Below, in pieces: positions 7,729 through 17,225 of a stretch of 64,000 bases of DNA. Origin of the DNA: CAXTKD01 sp964244885 (GTDB taxonomy: Bacteria > Pseudomonadota > Alphaproteobacteria > Sphingomonadales > Sphingomonadaceae); the NCBI GenBank assembly GCA_964244885.1, contig CAXTKD010000011.1, forward strand, positions 49,324 through 113,323, given 5' to 3'. Every line of letters starts with the position of its first letter. Within the stretch, counting starts at the first letter, position 1. The notes under the pieces are model-generated. The model did no database searches. It saw only the letters and a list, made by a program, of their open reading frames with translations, and had not been told where the DNA came from. The position numbers and the translations under genes were made by a program.

Positions 7729-9810
7729 GTGAAACCTATCCTTCTTCTCGCGGGCCTCATTTTTCTCCGGACGGCGCCGGCGGCTCAGGCAGCCCCGGCG
7801 CTGCTCCCGCGTCCGGCCGAGATGACGGTCGGACAGGGGAGCTTCCACCTCTCTCCGCAGACGCCGATCACGGGCGACAAGGAAGCAGGCGCGGCCTTCG
7901 CCGACCTGATGCGGCGCACGCTGTGGGACGCGAAGCCGCCCGCCGTGTTCATGACGCCGGTCACCCTTGAGCCCTGGATGGTCAAGGGCGGCCCCGCCCG
8001 GCCGGGCGCGCCTCATGGCATGATCCATTTTCGCCGCGTCGCCGGCTTCGCGCCCGAAGCCTATCAGGTTCAGGTGACTCCCGCCGGGGCCACCGTGACG
8101 GCGTCCGATCGCGCCGGGCTCTATTACGGCGCGGTGACTCTTTGGCAGCTCGCGACGCAGGCGGGCGCCGCAGCGTCGATCCCGGTCGTGACAGTGCGGG
8201 ACGCGCCGCGCTTCGCCTGGCGCGGCATCATGCTCGATTCCGCTCGGCATTTTCAGTCGCCCGCCTTCATCAAGCAGTTCATCGAGTGGATGGCGCTGAA
8301 CAAGCTCAACCGCTTCCACTGGCATCTGGTCGACGACCAGGGCTGGCGGCTTGAAATCCGCAAATATCCAAGGCTCACCGACGTCTCGGCGTGGCGCACC
8401 CCCGCGAGCGCGCCCGGCGCGCCGGTCCTGCCGCAAACCGGCGGCTTCTACACGCAAGGCGAGGTCCGCGACATCGTCGCTTTCGCGGCGGCGCGCGGCG
8501 TCATGGTCGTGCCCGAGATCGAGATGCCGGGCCATGCGCTGGCGGCGATCCGCGCCTATCCGCGGCTCGGCACGGGCGTGGCCGTTCCGCCGGGAGTCGA
8601 GAGCGACTGGGGGGTGTTTCCCTGGCTCTACAATGTCGACGAGCCGACCTTCGGGTTCCTCGAGGACGTGCTGACCGAGGTGATGGCGCTGTTTCCCTCG
8701 CCCTATATCCACATCGGCGGGGACGAGGCGGTCAAGGACCAGTGGCGATCGAGCCCGGCGGTACAGGCGAAGATGAAGGCGCTCGGCATCGCCGACGAGA
8801 CCAGGCTGCAGAGCTGGTTCATCGACCGGATCGGCGGCTTCCTGGCTAAGCACCACCGCAAGCTCATCGGCTGGGACGAGATCCTCGACGGCGGCCTTCC
8901 GGCCGATGCGACGGTCATGTCGTGGCGCGGGGTCGAAGGCGCGGTCAAGGCGGCGCGGGCCGGGCATGACGCCGTGCTGGCGCCGGCCCCGGAGCTTTAT
9001 CTCGACCACCGCCAGGGCTCGACTTCGCTCGAGCCACCGGGACGCGGGCTGCCCGAAACGCTCGAGCAAGTTTACGGCTTCGACCCGGTTCCGGCGGCGC
9101 TGAGGGCGGACGATCGAAAGCATGTCATCGGGCTGCAGGCGACGCTGTTCACCGAGCATGTCCGGACGGAGGACCGCGTCCAGTGGATGGCCTTTCCACG
9201 CGCCATGGCGGTGGCGGAGATCGGCTGGTCGCCCGGGCCGACGAGCAACGCGGACTTCCTCGCCCGGCTGAAGCCGCAGCTGGCGCGCATGGCGCCGCTC
9301 GGCCTGAAGCCGGCGACCACGGCCTTCGCTGAGCCGGAGGCGACCGATCGTCGCCGCCGCGACAGCACAGCGCTGACGACGTGCAGCAACAAGCTCGAAC
9401 TGTATCTGGAGGATGACGCGCCGGCGGCTGGCCGGCGCGCCAAGTTCCTCGTCGACATCCTCGATCCGTGCTGGCGATGGCGGGGCGCCGCGATGGACGG
9501 GATCGGGACGATCGAGATCGCGGTCGGGCAGCTGCCGTTCAACTTCCAGATCGGCAAGGACCGCGACGCCATCAAGTTCCGTCCGCCCGCCACGCCGGCC
9601 GGCGAGTTCGAGGTGCGCGCCGACCGCTGCGACGGGCCGCCGCTGGCGGTGCTGCCGCTCGCGCCGGCGGTGGCCAGCCCGAGGGTGACCGCGCTTCGCG
9701 CCAGCCTGCCACCGCTGTCCGGCCCCCACGATCTGTGCTTCAGCTACACCGCGCGAGGCCCCGATCCGCTGTGGGCGATCGACAGCGTCAGGCTGGTGCC
9801 CTCGCCATGA
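7729..9810 (+). CDS. Beta-N-acetylhexosaminidase, GH20
   Basis: This 693-residue exported glycosidase is predicted to release GlcNAc from chitobiose and related oligosaccharides in the periplasm. It starts at GTG 7729, 30 bp after the receptor stop, with GAGG upstream, and carries a signal peptide (1 to about 20, TAPAAQA). A GH20 N-terminal domain is followed by the catalytic barrel (FAWRGIMLDSARHFQ, FHWHLVDDQGWRLEI, VPEIEMPGH) and the catalytic pair Asp332-Glu333 in HIGGDE. A C-terminal extension (about 540-693) follows the barrel. Its stop overlaps the next start (ATGA), coupling GlcNAc release to phosphotransferase uptake. Confidence 0.95.
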   Translation: MKPILLLAGLIFLRTAPAAQAAPALLPRPAEMTVGQGSFHLSPQTPITGDKEAGAAFADLMRRTLWDAKPPAVFMTPVTLEPWMVKGGPARPGAPHGMIHFRRVAGFAPEAYQVQVTPAGATVTASDRAGLYYGAVTLWQLATQAGAAASIPVVTVRDAPRFAWRGIMLDSARHFQSPAFIKQFIEWMALNKLNRFHWHLVDDQGWRLEIRKYPRLTDVSAWRTPASAPGAPVLPQTGGFYTQGEVRDIVAFAAARGVMVVPEIEMPGHALAAIRAYPRLGTGVAVPPGVESDWGVFPWLYNVDEPTFGFLEDVLTEVMALFPSPYIHIGGDEAVKDQWRSSPAVQAKMKALGIADETRLQSWFIDRIGGFLAKHHRKLIGWDEILDGGLPADATVMSWRGVEGAVKAARAGHDAVLAPAPELYLDHRQGSTSLEPPGRGLPETLEQVYGFDPVPAALRADDRKHVIGLQATLFTEHVRTEDRVQWMAFPRAMAVAEIGWSPGPTSNADFLARLKPQLARMAPLGLKPATTAFAEPEATDRRRRDSTALTTCSNKLELYLEDDAPAAGRRAKFLVDILDPCWRWRGAAMDGIGTIEIAVGQLPFNFQIGKDRDAIKFRPPATPAGEFEVRADRCDGPPLAVLPLAPAVASPRVTALRASLPPLSGPHDLCFSYTARGPDPLWAIDSVRLVPSP

Positions 9811-12287
9811 TCCGCCTCGTCGCGCCGCTGGCTGGATGGCTCGGCCCTCTGGACGAAGTGCCCGACCCCGTTTTCGCCGAACGGATGATGGGCGACGGCT
9901 TCGCCATCGACCCCATCGACGGGCTGGTCCGCGCGCCGTGCGACGCCACCGTCATCGCGCTCGCGCCGACCGGCCACTCGGTAACGCTGCAAACGGATGA
10001 CGGCGCGACGATCCTGATTCACGTCGGCCTCGATACCGTGGCGCTCGGCGGCGAGGGTTTCACGGCAAGGACCGTGGTCGGCGCGCGGCTGGCGGAGGGC
10101 GACCCTGTGATCGAGTTCGACATCGCGCTCGTCGGCCGCCGGGCGCGCTCGCTGATCACGCCCGTGCTCGTCATCGGCGAGGGCGACACCATCGCGCTCG
10201 AAACGCTCGGCCGGCTGGTGGCGCATGGCGACGCGGTGGCGACGGTCAGCGGCGGCGCGGCCGCAGGGCCGAGCGTCGACACCACCGCGCATGTCGAGCG
10301 CCGGGTTCGGGTGCCGATGGCGCATGGCATCCACGCCCGCCCCGCCGCGCGGATCGTCGCGGCGCTCAGGCCGTTCACCGCGCGGGTGAGCCTTGCCGCC
10401 AACGACCACGACGCCGACGCGCGCAGCACGGTGGCGCTGATGCTGCTGGCGGCAAAGCACGGCGATGCGCTGACGATCTCGGCGAGCGGCCCCGACGCCG
10501 CGGCGGCTGCCGATGCAGTGGCGGCGCTGATCGAAGGCGGGATGGGCGAAAGCGAGGCGGCCGCACCGCCGAGCCCGGAGGAGACCGTCTCGGTCGTCTC
10601 GGTCGGGTCGGTGATCGGCGGGGTTACCGCGTCGCCGGGGTTGGCGATCGGCGTCGCCCACCATGTGCGCCTGGCCGAGATTGCGGTGGAGCGCGACGGA
10701 GCTGGCGTCGCCAACGAGCGCGAGGCGCTGGCGGGCGCGCTCGCCAGGGTGCGGACGTCGCTCGCGGCGCACAAGGGAGCGGGGGCGGAGATCGCCGAAG
10801 CGCACGCCGGATTGCTCGACGATCCCATGCTTGGACAGGCCGTCGAACAAGAGATCGCGGCGGGACGAAGCGCCGGCCACGCCTGGCGCGGCGCGACGCG
10901 GCGCACGGCGGACGCGCTGAAGGCCACGGGCGACGCCCTGCTGATCGAGCGCGTCGCCGACCTCCTCGATCTCGAGGGCCAGGTGCTGGCTGCGCTCGGT
11001 GGCGTCGCGAGCGGCGTCTCCGCGCCGCTTCCCGAGCGCGCGATCCTGCTCGCCGAGGAGCTCCTGCCCTCGCACTTCATGGCGCTCGACCGCGCCAGGG
11101 TGGCCGGCATCTGCACGGCGGCCGGCGGCCCGACATCGCACGCGGCGATCCTCGCCGCTTCGGCGGGGATTCCGATGCTGGTCGCGGCGGGGCACGCTAT
11201 CCACGACATCCCGACGGGCCGCACGCTGGTACTCGATGCCGACTCGCGGCGGCTGGAAACCGATCCCGGCGTGGTGCTGCTCGCGGCGGCCGAGGCCAGC
11301 CTCGCGGACCGGCGCCACCGGCGCGCGGCGGCGCTTGCGGCGGCGCACGACGACGCGCGAACCGCCGACGGCTTGCGGATCGAAGTCTTCGCGAACCTCG
11401 GCTCGGCCGACGACGCCGCGGCCGCGGTCGCGGCGGGCGCCGAAGGCTGCGGGCTGCTGCGCACCGAATTCCTGTTCCTCGATCGCGACACCGCGCCGAG
11501 CGAGGCCGAGCAGGCACGGGACTATGCGGTGATCGCCGCGACGCTCGGAAATCGCCCACTGATCGTCCGGACGCTCGATAACGGCGGCGACAAGCCGGTG
11601 CCCTATCTGCCGATGCCGGCGGAGGAGAATCCGGCCCTCGGCCTTCGCGGCGTCCGCCTGAGCCTCGCGCGGCCCGACCTGCTCGACACGCAATTGCGCG
11701 CCATCCTGCGCGGCGTTCCGGCGAGCCAGTGCCGGATCATGGTTCCGATGGTGATCGAGGTCGGCGAGCTGCGCGCGGTGCGAGCCGCGCTCGACCGGGC
11801 GCGCGACGCAGTCGGCGTCAGCGCCGCCGTGCCGCTCGGCGTGATGATCGAAACGCCGGCGGCGGCGCTTCTCGCCCGCACCATCGCCGCCGAGGCGGAT
11901 TTCCTGTCGATCGGAAGCAACGACCTGACTCAATACGCGCTGGCCTGCGATCGCGGCAACGCGGCGACGGCGGCGCGGCTCGACGCGCTTCACCCGGCGG
12001 TGTTGCGGCTCATCGCCGAAGCTTCGGCAGGCGCGGCGGCGCATGGGCGCTGGATAGGCGTCTGCGGCGGGATCGCATCGGACCCATCGGCGGCGGCGAT
12101 CCTGATCGGCCTTGGCGTCACCGAGCTGTCGGTCGCGCCCGCGTCGGTGCCGTCGATCAAGGCGATCGTCCGGACGTTGCGTGTCCCGGACTGCCGGCAG
12201 CTCGCGCAACGCGCGCTGGAATGCGCCGATGCGAACGAGGTGCGGCAACTGCTGCACGGCCCATCGCTGGCGGAGAACGGCACATGA
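9807..12287 (+). CDS. nagF: Fused PTS EIIA-HPr-enzyme I protein
   Basis: This 826-residue protein joins the soluble phosphocarriers of the GlcNAc phosphotransferase system. In order it holds an EIIA-Glc-type domain (about 1-150, active His72 in ILIHVGLD), an HPr domain (about 165-250, His176 in GIHARPAA) and enzyme I (about 275-826, His445 in GGPTSHAAILA, later EIMVPMV-like and GVCGG segments). It passes phosphate from phosphoenolpyruvate to NagE. ATG at 9807 overlaps the hexosaminidase stop and its own stop overlaps nagE, so all three are coupled. The domain order matches NagF-type proteins of GlcNAc loci, making this PTS self-contained. Confidence 0.93.
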   Translation: MIRLVAPLAGWLGPLDEVPDPVFAERMMGDGFAIDPIDGLVRAPCDATVIALAPTGHSVTLQTDDGATILIHVGLDTVALGGEGFTARTVVGARLAEGDPVIEFDIALVGRRARSLITPVLVIGEGDTIALETLGRLVAHGDAVATVSGGAAAGPSVDTTAHVERRVRVPMAHGIHARPAARIVAALRPFTARVSLAANDHDADARSTVALMLLAAKHGDALTISASGPDAAAAADAVAALIEGGMGESEAAAPPSPEETVSVVSVGSVIGGVTASPGLAIGVAHHVRLAEIAVERDGAGVANEREALAGALARVRTSLAAHKGAGAEIAEAHAGLLDDPMLGQAVEQEIAAGRSAGHAWRGATRRTADALKATGDALLIERVADLLDLEGQVLAALGGVASGVSAPLPERAILLAEELLPSHFMALDRARVAGICTAAGGPTSHAAILAASAGIPMLVAAGHAIHDIPTGRTLVLDADSRRLETDPGVVLLAAAEASLADRRHRRAAALAAAHDDARTADGLRIEVFANLGSADDAAAAVAAGAEGCGLLRTEFLFLDRDTAPSEAEQARDYAVIAATLGNRPLIVRTLDNGGDKPVPYLPMPAEENPALGLRGVRLSLARPDLLDTQLRAILRGVPASQCRIMVPMVIEVGELRAVRAALDRARDAVGVSAAVPLGVMIETPAAALLARTIAAEADFLSIGSNDLTQYALACDRGNAATAARLDALHPAVLRLIAEASAGAAAHGRWIGVCGGIASDPSAAAILIGLGVTELSVAPASVPSIKAIVRTLRVPDCRQLAQRALECADANEVRQLLHGPSLAENGT

Positions 12288-13987
12288 GCTGGTGGCCCAA
12301 ACGTTTGTCGCCGGCTCGGCTGCAGCCCCTCGGCCGCGCGCTGATGCTGCCGATCGCCGTGCTGCCGATCGCCGGCCTTCTGTTGCGGCTTGGCCAGCCA
12401 GACCTGCTCGACATCGCCTTCATCGCCGCCGCCGGCCAGGCGATCTTCGGCCATCTGGGCCTGCTCTTCGCCATCGGCGTCGGCGTCGGGCTGGCGCGCG
12501 AAAATCATGGCGCAGCCGGGCTCGCGGGTGCCGTTTGCTATTTCGTCGCGGTCGAGGGAGCGAAGGCGTTGCTCGTCGTTCCGGGCGACATCGGCCGGGG
12601 GTTGATGGATGCGGGGGTGCGCGACACCGTGGTCGCGGCATGGCGAACGGCCCAGCTCGACAAGCTCAGCGTGCCCGCCGGCATATTGTCGGGCCTGGCG
12701 GCAGGGGTGCTCTACAACCGCTTTTGGGACATCAAGCTGCCGGACTATCTCGCCTTCTTTGGCGGGCGGCGGTTCGTGCCGATCGCCGCCGGTTTCGCAG
12801 GACTATCGCTGGCGCTCGTGTTCGGCGTCGGCTTCCCCGCTATAGCGGGCGGGATCGATACGCTGAGCCAGTGGGTGGTGAACTCCGGGCCCCTCGGTCT
12901 GTTCGCTTACGGGGTGCTCAACCGGCTGCTGATCATCACCGGCCTTCATCACATCCTGAACAACATCGCCTGGTTCATCCTGGGCGACTTTCACGGCAGC
13001 ACAGGTGATCTGAAGCGCTTCTTCGCGGGAGACCCGAGCGCCGGAGCGTTCATGTCGGGGTTTTTTCCGGTGATGATGTTCGGGCTGCCCGCGGCCTGCC
13101 TCGCCATGTACCGGGCTGCGTTGCCCGAGAGGCGCAAGGCCGTCGGTGGGCTGCTGCTCAGCCTTGCCGCGACGTCGTTCCTGACCGGCGTCACCGAACC
13201 CATCGAGTTCAGCTTCATGTTCCTGGCGCCGCTTCTCTACGTGGTGCACGCAGTCCTTACCGGGGCCGCCATGGTTCTGATGAACGCGCTCGACGTTCGC
13301 CTTGGCTTTGGTTTCTCCGCGGGTCTTTTTGACTATGTGCTGAACTACGGCCTCGCGACGCGGCCGCTGTTGCTGCTCCCGGTCGGTGCCGTTTATTTCC
13401 TCCTCTATTACGCCAGCTTTTCATGGTGCATCCGGCGCTTCGACCTGAAGACGCCTGGCAGGGAAGCGTCGAGCGGCCCCACCGGCGTGGCCGTCCGTCC
13501 TGGTGAGCGCGGAGCCGCATTCCTTGACGCACTGGGCGGGCGCGAGAACCTGCTCGCGATCGACGCTTGCACCACCCGGCTCCGATTGCGTGTCGGTGAC
13601 CTGTCGCGCGTGAATGAAGCAAAGCTAAAGCATCTCGCCGCCCGCGGCATTATCAGGCCCGGCGGTGACGCGTTGCAGGTCGTCCTCGGACCGATTGCCG
13701 ATCAGGTCGCGGCTGAGATCCGCTCCGCCAGCAAATCGACCACTGATCAGAGTCGAGAGGTCGCCCGATTACTTCTCGAGGCGCTTTCGGGCCACCGGAT
13801 CGAGCGCCTCGAAGTCCGGTCAAGCCGGCTGCTAATCGCCTTCGCAGAAGACTCGAAGCCTGCGAGTTCCGCCTTTACCAAGTGCGGTTTGCGCGGCTGT
13901 TTCTACGATGGCCTTGGAACGCTCCATGCGGTCGTTGGGCCCGACGCCGCGGACGTTGCGAAGCATATAGTACAAAGTGGTCAATAG
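12284..13987 (+). CDS. nagE: GlcNAc-specific PTS permease EIICB with extra C-terminal EIIB-like domain
   Basis: This 567-residue inner-membrane permease imports and phosphorylates GlcNAc. Residues 1 to about 365 form the hydrophobic EIIC part, with LLIITGLHHILNN and TSFLTGVTEPIEFSFMF motifs. A linker leads to EIIB (about 405-480) with the phosphorylated Cys429 in IDACTTRLRL. A further segment (about 490-567) aligns to EIIB again (LLLEALSGHRIERLEV ... LHAVVGPDAADVAKHI), but Arg512 stands where the cysteine should be, so it is probably a non-catalytic copy. The EIIA function is supplied by nagF upstream, with which it overlaps by ATGA. Confidence 0.93.
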   Translation: MSWWPKRLSPARLQPLGRALMLPIAVLPIAGLLLRLGQPDLLDIAFIAAAGQAIFGHLGLLFAIGVGVGLARENHGAAGLAGAVCYFVAVEGAKALLVVPGDIGRGLMDAGVRDTVVAAWRTAQLDKLSVPAGILSGLAAGVLYNRFWDIKLPDYLAFFGGRRFVPIAAGFAGLSLALVFGVGFPAIAGGIDTLSQWVVNSGPLGLFAYGVLNRLLIITGLHHILNNIAWFILGDFHGSTGDLKRFFAGDPSAGAFMSGFFPVMMFGLPAACLAMYRAALPERRKAVGGLLLSLAATSFLTGVTEPIEFSFMFLAPLLYVVHAVLTGAAMVLMNALDVRLGFGFSAGLFDYVLNYGLATRPLLLLPVGAVYFLLYYASFSWCIRRFDLKTPGREASSGPTGVAVRPGERGAAFLDALGGRENLLAIDACTTRLRLRVGDLSRVNEAKLKHLAARGIIRPGGDALQVVLGPIADQVAAEIRSASKSTTDQSREVARLLLEALSGHRIERLEVRSSRLLIAFAEDSKPASSAFTKCGLRGCFYDGLGTLHAVVGPDAADVAKHIVQSGQ

Positions 13988-14035
13988 GCTGCGCTTGGGG
14001 GCGAGCTGGATATGAACTGGCGGTCCCGCTCAACG

Positions 14036-14047
14036 TAACGCGCGTTA
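14036..14047. repeat. 12-bp perfect palindrome in the nagE-ligU gap
   Basis: TAACGCGCGTTA is a perfect palindrome within the 169-bp convergent gap between nagE and ligU. No T-tract follows it, so it does not look like an intrinsic terminator. The surrounding frame reads YELAVPLNVTRVIDLARRLNE before a TGA at 14074-14076, which might be the tail of a decayed gene. No function can be assigned. Confidence 0.35.
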
Positions 14048-14156
14048 TCGACTTGGCGCGGCGGTTGAACGAGTGAGATCGGTTCATAAACGTTCAGTCC
14101 GCACAAACTCCTCTCTGCCAACGCTGCTTTTCGAGCCGGCAATCTCAACTGCGGAC

Positions 14157-15212
14157 TTATCCGAACACCACCCCATCCATCAGCTTGCGCGCCGTTCGCA
14201 GCATGCCCGCCTCGACGGGCTGCCCCTGGTTGTCGACGGCCACCACACATTCGGTAACGCCAGTCGGATGCTCGACGCCGAGGTTTTTGCTGCGGCCCTC
14301 GGGCACTTGCGCCACGGCGTGCGCGGGCGAGCCCGAAATCAGGCAGGCGGTAGCGACGCTCACCGCGCCAAGGACGCCGATCGAGGCGTGAACGCGGTGT
14401 GGGATCAAGGAGCGAACGGTGACCGCGCCGCCCTGCCGTGGCGGGGCGACGAGCATCATCTTTGGGACCGACTTCTCCGTCACATCGCCAAGGTTCATCA
14501 GCGGGCCGGCCTTGAGGCGGATCGCCTCGATCTGTGCCTTCATGCCCGCATTGGCGTCGAGTGTGTCGCGATCCTCGTAACCGCTAACGCCGACATCTTC
14601 GGCGCGGAAGACGACGCAGGGCATGCCGTTGTCGATCAGCGTGACCTTGACGCCGTCGATCTCGTCGACGCCGTTGCCGGTGGGCAGCAGCGCCCCGCAG
14701 CTGGAGCCTGCGGTGTCGCGGAAGGTGAGGGGGATCGGCGAGGCGGTGCCGGGAACGCCACTGATCGAGGCGTCGCCGGCATAATCGACACGGCCGCCGG
14801 GCGTGCGGATCGTCGCGACCGCCACCTGCCCGGTGTTCTCCATGAAGATCGCGACGCGTGTCTCGCCGTCCTGCGCATGCACGAGGCCGCGTTCGATCGC
14901 GAACGGACCGACGGCGGCGAGGATGTTGCCGCAATTCTGCGAGTCGGTGACCAGCGCCTTGTCGACGAAGACCTGAAGGAACAGATAGTCGACATCGACC
15001 CCGTCACGCTCCGATTTGCTGACCACGCCGACCTTGGAGGTCAGCGGGTCGGCGCCGCCCATGCCGTCGATCTGGCGCTCGTCGGGCGATCCCATGACGC
15101 GGAGCAGGAAGGCGTCGCGCGCCGCGCTGTCGGCGGGAAGATCGTCTTTCAGGAAAAGGCCGCCCTTCGACGTGCCGCCGCGCATCCACATGCAGCGGAC
15201 GCCGTCACTCAT
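14157..15212 (-). CDS. ligU: 4-oxalomesaconate tautomerase
   Basis: This 351-residue PrpF-superfamily isomerase (diaminopimelate-epimerase fold) is predicted to shift the double bond of 4-oxalomesaconate, formed from 2-pyrone-4,6-dicarboxylate in the protocatechuate 4,5-cleavage pathway. Diagnostic segments are [11 protein letters not shown] near the N-terminus, [29 protein letters not shown] and [17 protein letters not shown]. PrpF itself acts on aconitate, but the adjacent ligK and nearby ligJ fix the role. The start overlaps the ligK stop by 8 bp, so ligK-ligU form an operon on the minus strand, divergent from the LysR regulator. Confidence 0.92.
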   Translation of the reverse strand: MSDGVRCMWMRGGTSKGGLFLKDDLPADSAARDAFLLRVMGSPDERQIDGMGGADPLTSKVGVVSKSERDGVDVDYLFLQVFVDKALVTDSQNCGNILAAVGPFAIERGLVHAQDGETRVAIFMENTGQVAVATIRTPGGRVDYAGDASISGVPGTASPIPLTFRDTAGSSCGALLPTGNGVDEIDGVKVTLIDNGMPCVVFRAEDVGVSGYEDRDTLDANAGMKAQIEAIRLKAGPLMNLGDVTEKSVPKMMLVAPPRQGGAVTVRSLIPHRVHASIGVLGAVSVATACLISGSPAHAVAQVPEGRSKNLGVEHPTGVTECVVAVDNQGQPVEAGMLRTARKLMDGVVFG

Positions 15213-15879
15213 ACCGAAGGCCCATCGCCTCCAGCTTGCCGCGCATGTCGTAGATGTCGAGCCCGAGCTCGCCCGCCGCGAGGCGCTGGCGCTTCGATTC
15301 CTCGTTCGCCTCGCGAGCTCGCGCCTGTTGCAGCACCGAGGCCGCGTCGGCGCGCTTCACCACACAGACGCCATCGTCGTCGGCGACGATGACATCGCCC
15401 GCGTCGATCGCCGCGCCGGCGCAGACGATCGGCACGTTGACCGAACCGAGCGTCGCCTTGACTGTGCCTTGCGCGAACACCGCTCTCGACCAGACGGGGA
15501 AGGCCATCGCGGTAAGATCGCGAACATCGCGCACACCGGCGTCAAGAATGAGGCCACGGCAGCCGCGAGCTTGGGCGGAGGTGGCTAGAAGGTCACCGAA
15601 ATAGCCGTCTTCACAAGGACTGGTTGGCGCGAGGACAAGAATGTCTCCGGGCTGGAGCTGCTCGATTGCGACATGCACCATCCAGTTGTCGCCGGGCGGC
15701 GAGGAGATTGTGACGGCAGAGCCGGCGATGCGCGCGCCGGGGTAGATCGGTCGTAGGCGCGAGCCGAGCAGGCCGATGCGGCCCTGCGCTTCGTGGACGG
15801 TGGCGACGCCGCATGCGGCGAGACCGTCGATGACGCTCCCCTCGGCGCGCTCAATGTTGCGGACGACGCGTCCTGCCAT
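15205..15879 (-). CDS. ligK: 4-carboxy-4-hydroxy-2-oxoadipate aldolase
   Basis: This 224-residue RraA-fold class II aldolase splits 4-carboxy-4-hydroxy-2-oxoadipate into pyruvate and oxaloacetate, the last step of protocatechuate 4,5-cleavage. RraA/HMG-aldolase signatures are present: [39 protein letters not shown] and the substrate/metal-binding [13 protein letters not shown]. The length is normal. It begins an operon with ligU and lies 93 bp from the divergent LysR gene, probably its regulator. Confidence 0.93.
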   Translation of the reverse strand: MAGRVVRNIERAEGSVIDGLAACGVATVHEAQGRIGLLGSRLRPIYPGARIAGSAVTISSPPGDNWMVHVAIEQLQPGDILVLAPTSPCEDGYFGDLLATSAQARGCRGLILDAGVRDVRDLTAMAFPVWSRAVFAQGTVKATLGSVNVPIVCAGAAIDAGDVIVADDDGVCVVKRADAASVLQQARAREANEESKRQRLAAGELGLDIYDMRGKLEAMGLRYE

Positions 15880-15948
15880 ATCGATCTCCTTCGGCAGCGG
15901 CTTTCGGGCGCAAGCATCAGAACCTCAATTCACAATTGCGCGATGGCG

Positions 15949-15963
15949 ATAAGTTTTTGCTAT
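15949..15963. promoter_or_regulatory. Candidate LysR-type box
   Basis: ATAAGTTTTTGCTAT contains a T-N11-A core inside an ATA/TAT inverted repeat, the usual form of a LysR-family recognition site. It lies in the 93-bp gap between ligK and the regulator gene, ending 9 bp before the chosen GTG start. Use of the alternative ATG at 15943 would put this site inside the coding region, which is one reason the GTG is preferred. Confidence 0.35.
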
Positions 15964-15972
15964 GGGTGTGCG

Positions 15973-17172
15973 GTGATCAGGACGCTCGACCTCAACCTCC
16001 GCCACCTGCGCGCGCTGGCGGCGATCGTCGCGCGGGGGAGCATGAGCGCGGCGGCGGAGGCGGTGAGCCTGTCGCAACCGGCGCTGACGCAGGGGCTCGC
16101 CAAGCTGGAGGGGCAGCTGGGCATCACTCTGTTCGAACGGCGGCCGAACGGGATGACGGCGACGGCGGCGGGCCATGCGGTGGCCGAGCGCGCGCGGGCG
16201 GCGTTCGAGCATCTGGCGGCGGGGGTGCGGCGCGGGCCGCGCGGCTTCGCACGTCCGGAGCAGCTGATGACCGCGACGCAGCTTCGCGCGCTGCTGAGTC
16301 TTGCGGAGGCGGGCAGCTTCGTCGGCGCAGCGGAGGCGACGGGAATTTCGCAGCCGGCGCTGCACCGCGCGCTGCGCGACCTGGAGCAGGTGAGCGGCAT
16401 CGCGCTCGTCGAGCGGCGCGGGCGTGGCGTCGCGCTGACGGTCGCGGGGCGGCGGCTGGCGCGGGCGGCGCGGCTGGCGGCGGGCGAGATCGCGGCGGCC
16501 ATCGCCGAGGCGGCGCCCGACGAGGCGCCTGCCGGGCGTATTTCGATCGGTGCGATGCCGCTGTCGCGGGCGCTGCTGCTGCCGAAGGCGATCGCGGCGT
16601 TCGCGCGCGCCGCGCCGCGGATGACGATCGACATCGTCGAGGGATCGCATCGCGAGCTGGTCGAGCCGCTGCGCGACGGCGTGATCGATCTGATGGTGGG
16701 GGCGTTGCGCGGCTCGCCAGCCTATGCCGACCTGGCCGAGGCGCCGCTGCTGGTCGACCGGCTGGTCGTGGTCGGGCGCGCGAGGCATCCGCTGGCGCGG
16801 CGCGGCGCGCCGTCGCTCTCGGACCTGGCGCACTTTCCGTGGATCGTAGGCCATGCCGGGACGCCGCTCCGGCGGCAGTGGGAAGCGCTGTTCGATGGCC
16901 GTCGGTTGCCGCCCGCCCCGATCGAATGCGGGTCGGTGATGACGATTCGCGGCATCCTGCGAGACAGCGATTTCCTGACGCTGCTGTCGCCGGACCAAGT
17001 GGCGCTGGAGATCGAGAGCGAGGTACTGGCGGCGATCGGCGCGCCACTGGAGGGGACCCTCCGGACCATCGGCGTGACGACGCGAGCTGGCTGGCGGCCG
17101 ACCGCGATGCAAGCGCTGTTCCTCGACATTCTGAAGCGCAGCGCGCCACCCGCAGTTCCGGAAAATCAATAG
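15973..17172 (+). CDS. LysR-family regulator with two tandem HTH domains
   Basis: This 399-residue regulator is unusual in carrying two LysR-type winged helices. The first spans about 5-66 (LAAIVARGSMSAAAEAVSLS) and the second about 99-160 (LLSLAEAGSFVGAAEATGIS), followed by an effector-binding domain (about 190-395). Normal LysR proteins are near 300 residues with one HTH; the extra 95 residues equal one additional DNA-binding unit. GTG at 15973 is preferred; an in-frame ATG at 15943 would add ten residues. It is divergent from ligK-ligU and co-directional with the dehydrogenase and ligJ, so it probably controls both sets in response to a protocatechuate-pathway intermediate. Confidence 0.88.
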   Translation: MIRTLDLNLRHLRALAAIVARGSMSAAAEAVSLSQPALTQGLAKLEGQLGITLFERRPNGMTATAAGHAVAERARAAFEHLAAGVRRGPRGFARPEQLMTATQLRALLSLAEAGSFVGAAEATGISQPALHRALRDLEQVSGIALVERRGRGVALTVAGRRLARAARLAAGEIAAAIAEAAPDEAPAGRISIGAMPLSRALLLPKAIAAFARAAPRMTIDIVEGSHRELVEPLRDGVIDLMVGALRGSPAYADLAEAPLLVDRLVVVGRARHPLARRGAPSLSDLAHFPWIVGHAGTPLRRQWEALFDGRRLPPAPIECGSVMTIRGILRDSDFLTLLSPDQVALEIESEVLAAIGAPLEGTLRTIGVTTRAGWRPTAMQALFLDILKRSAPPAVPENQ

Positions 17173-17225
17173 CGCGGCGCGCCTTTCGATAAGCGCGCTG
17201 ACCGGCGCTCGGCTACGGCGGCGAA

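Noticed and set aside
5899..9729. A 1276-codon open frame on the minus strand, antisense to the TonB receptor and hexosaminidase genes
   Set aside because: Its peptide is Arg/Gly/Asp-rich without any family motif, and it lies opposite two strongly supported genes. High GC at third positions removes stops from the antisense frame.
14073..15392. A long plus-strand frame opposite ligU
   Set aside because: The ligU protein has clear PrpF-family motifs on the minus strand; the plus frame has none and is a GC shadow.
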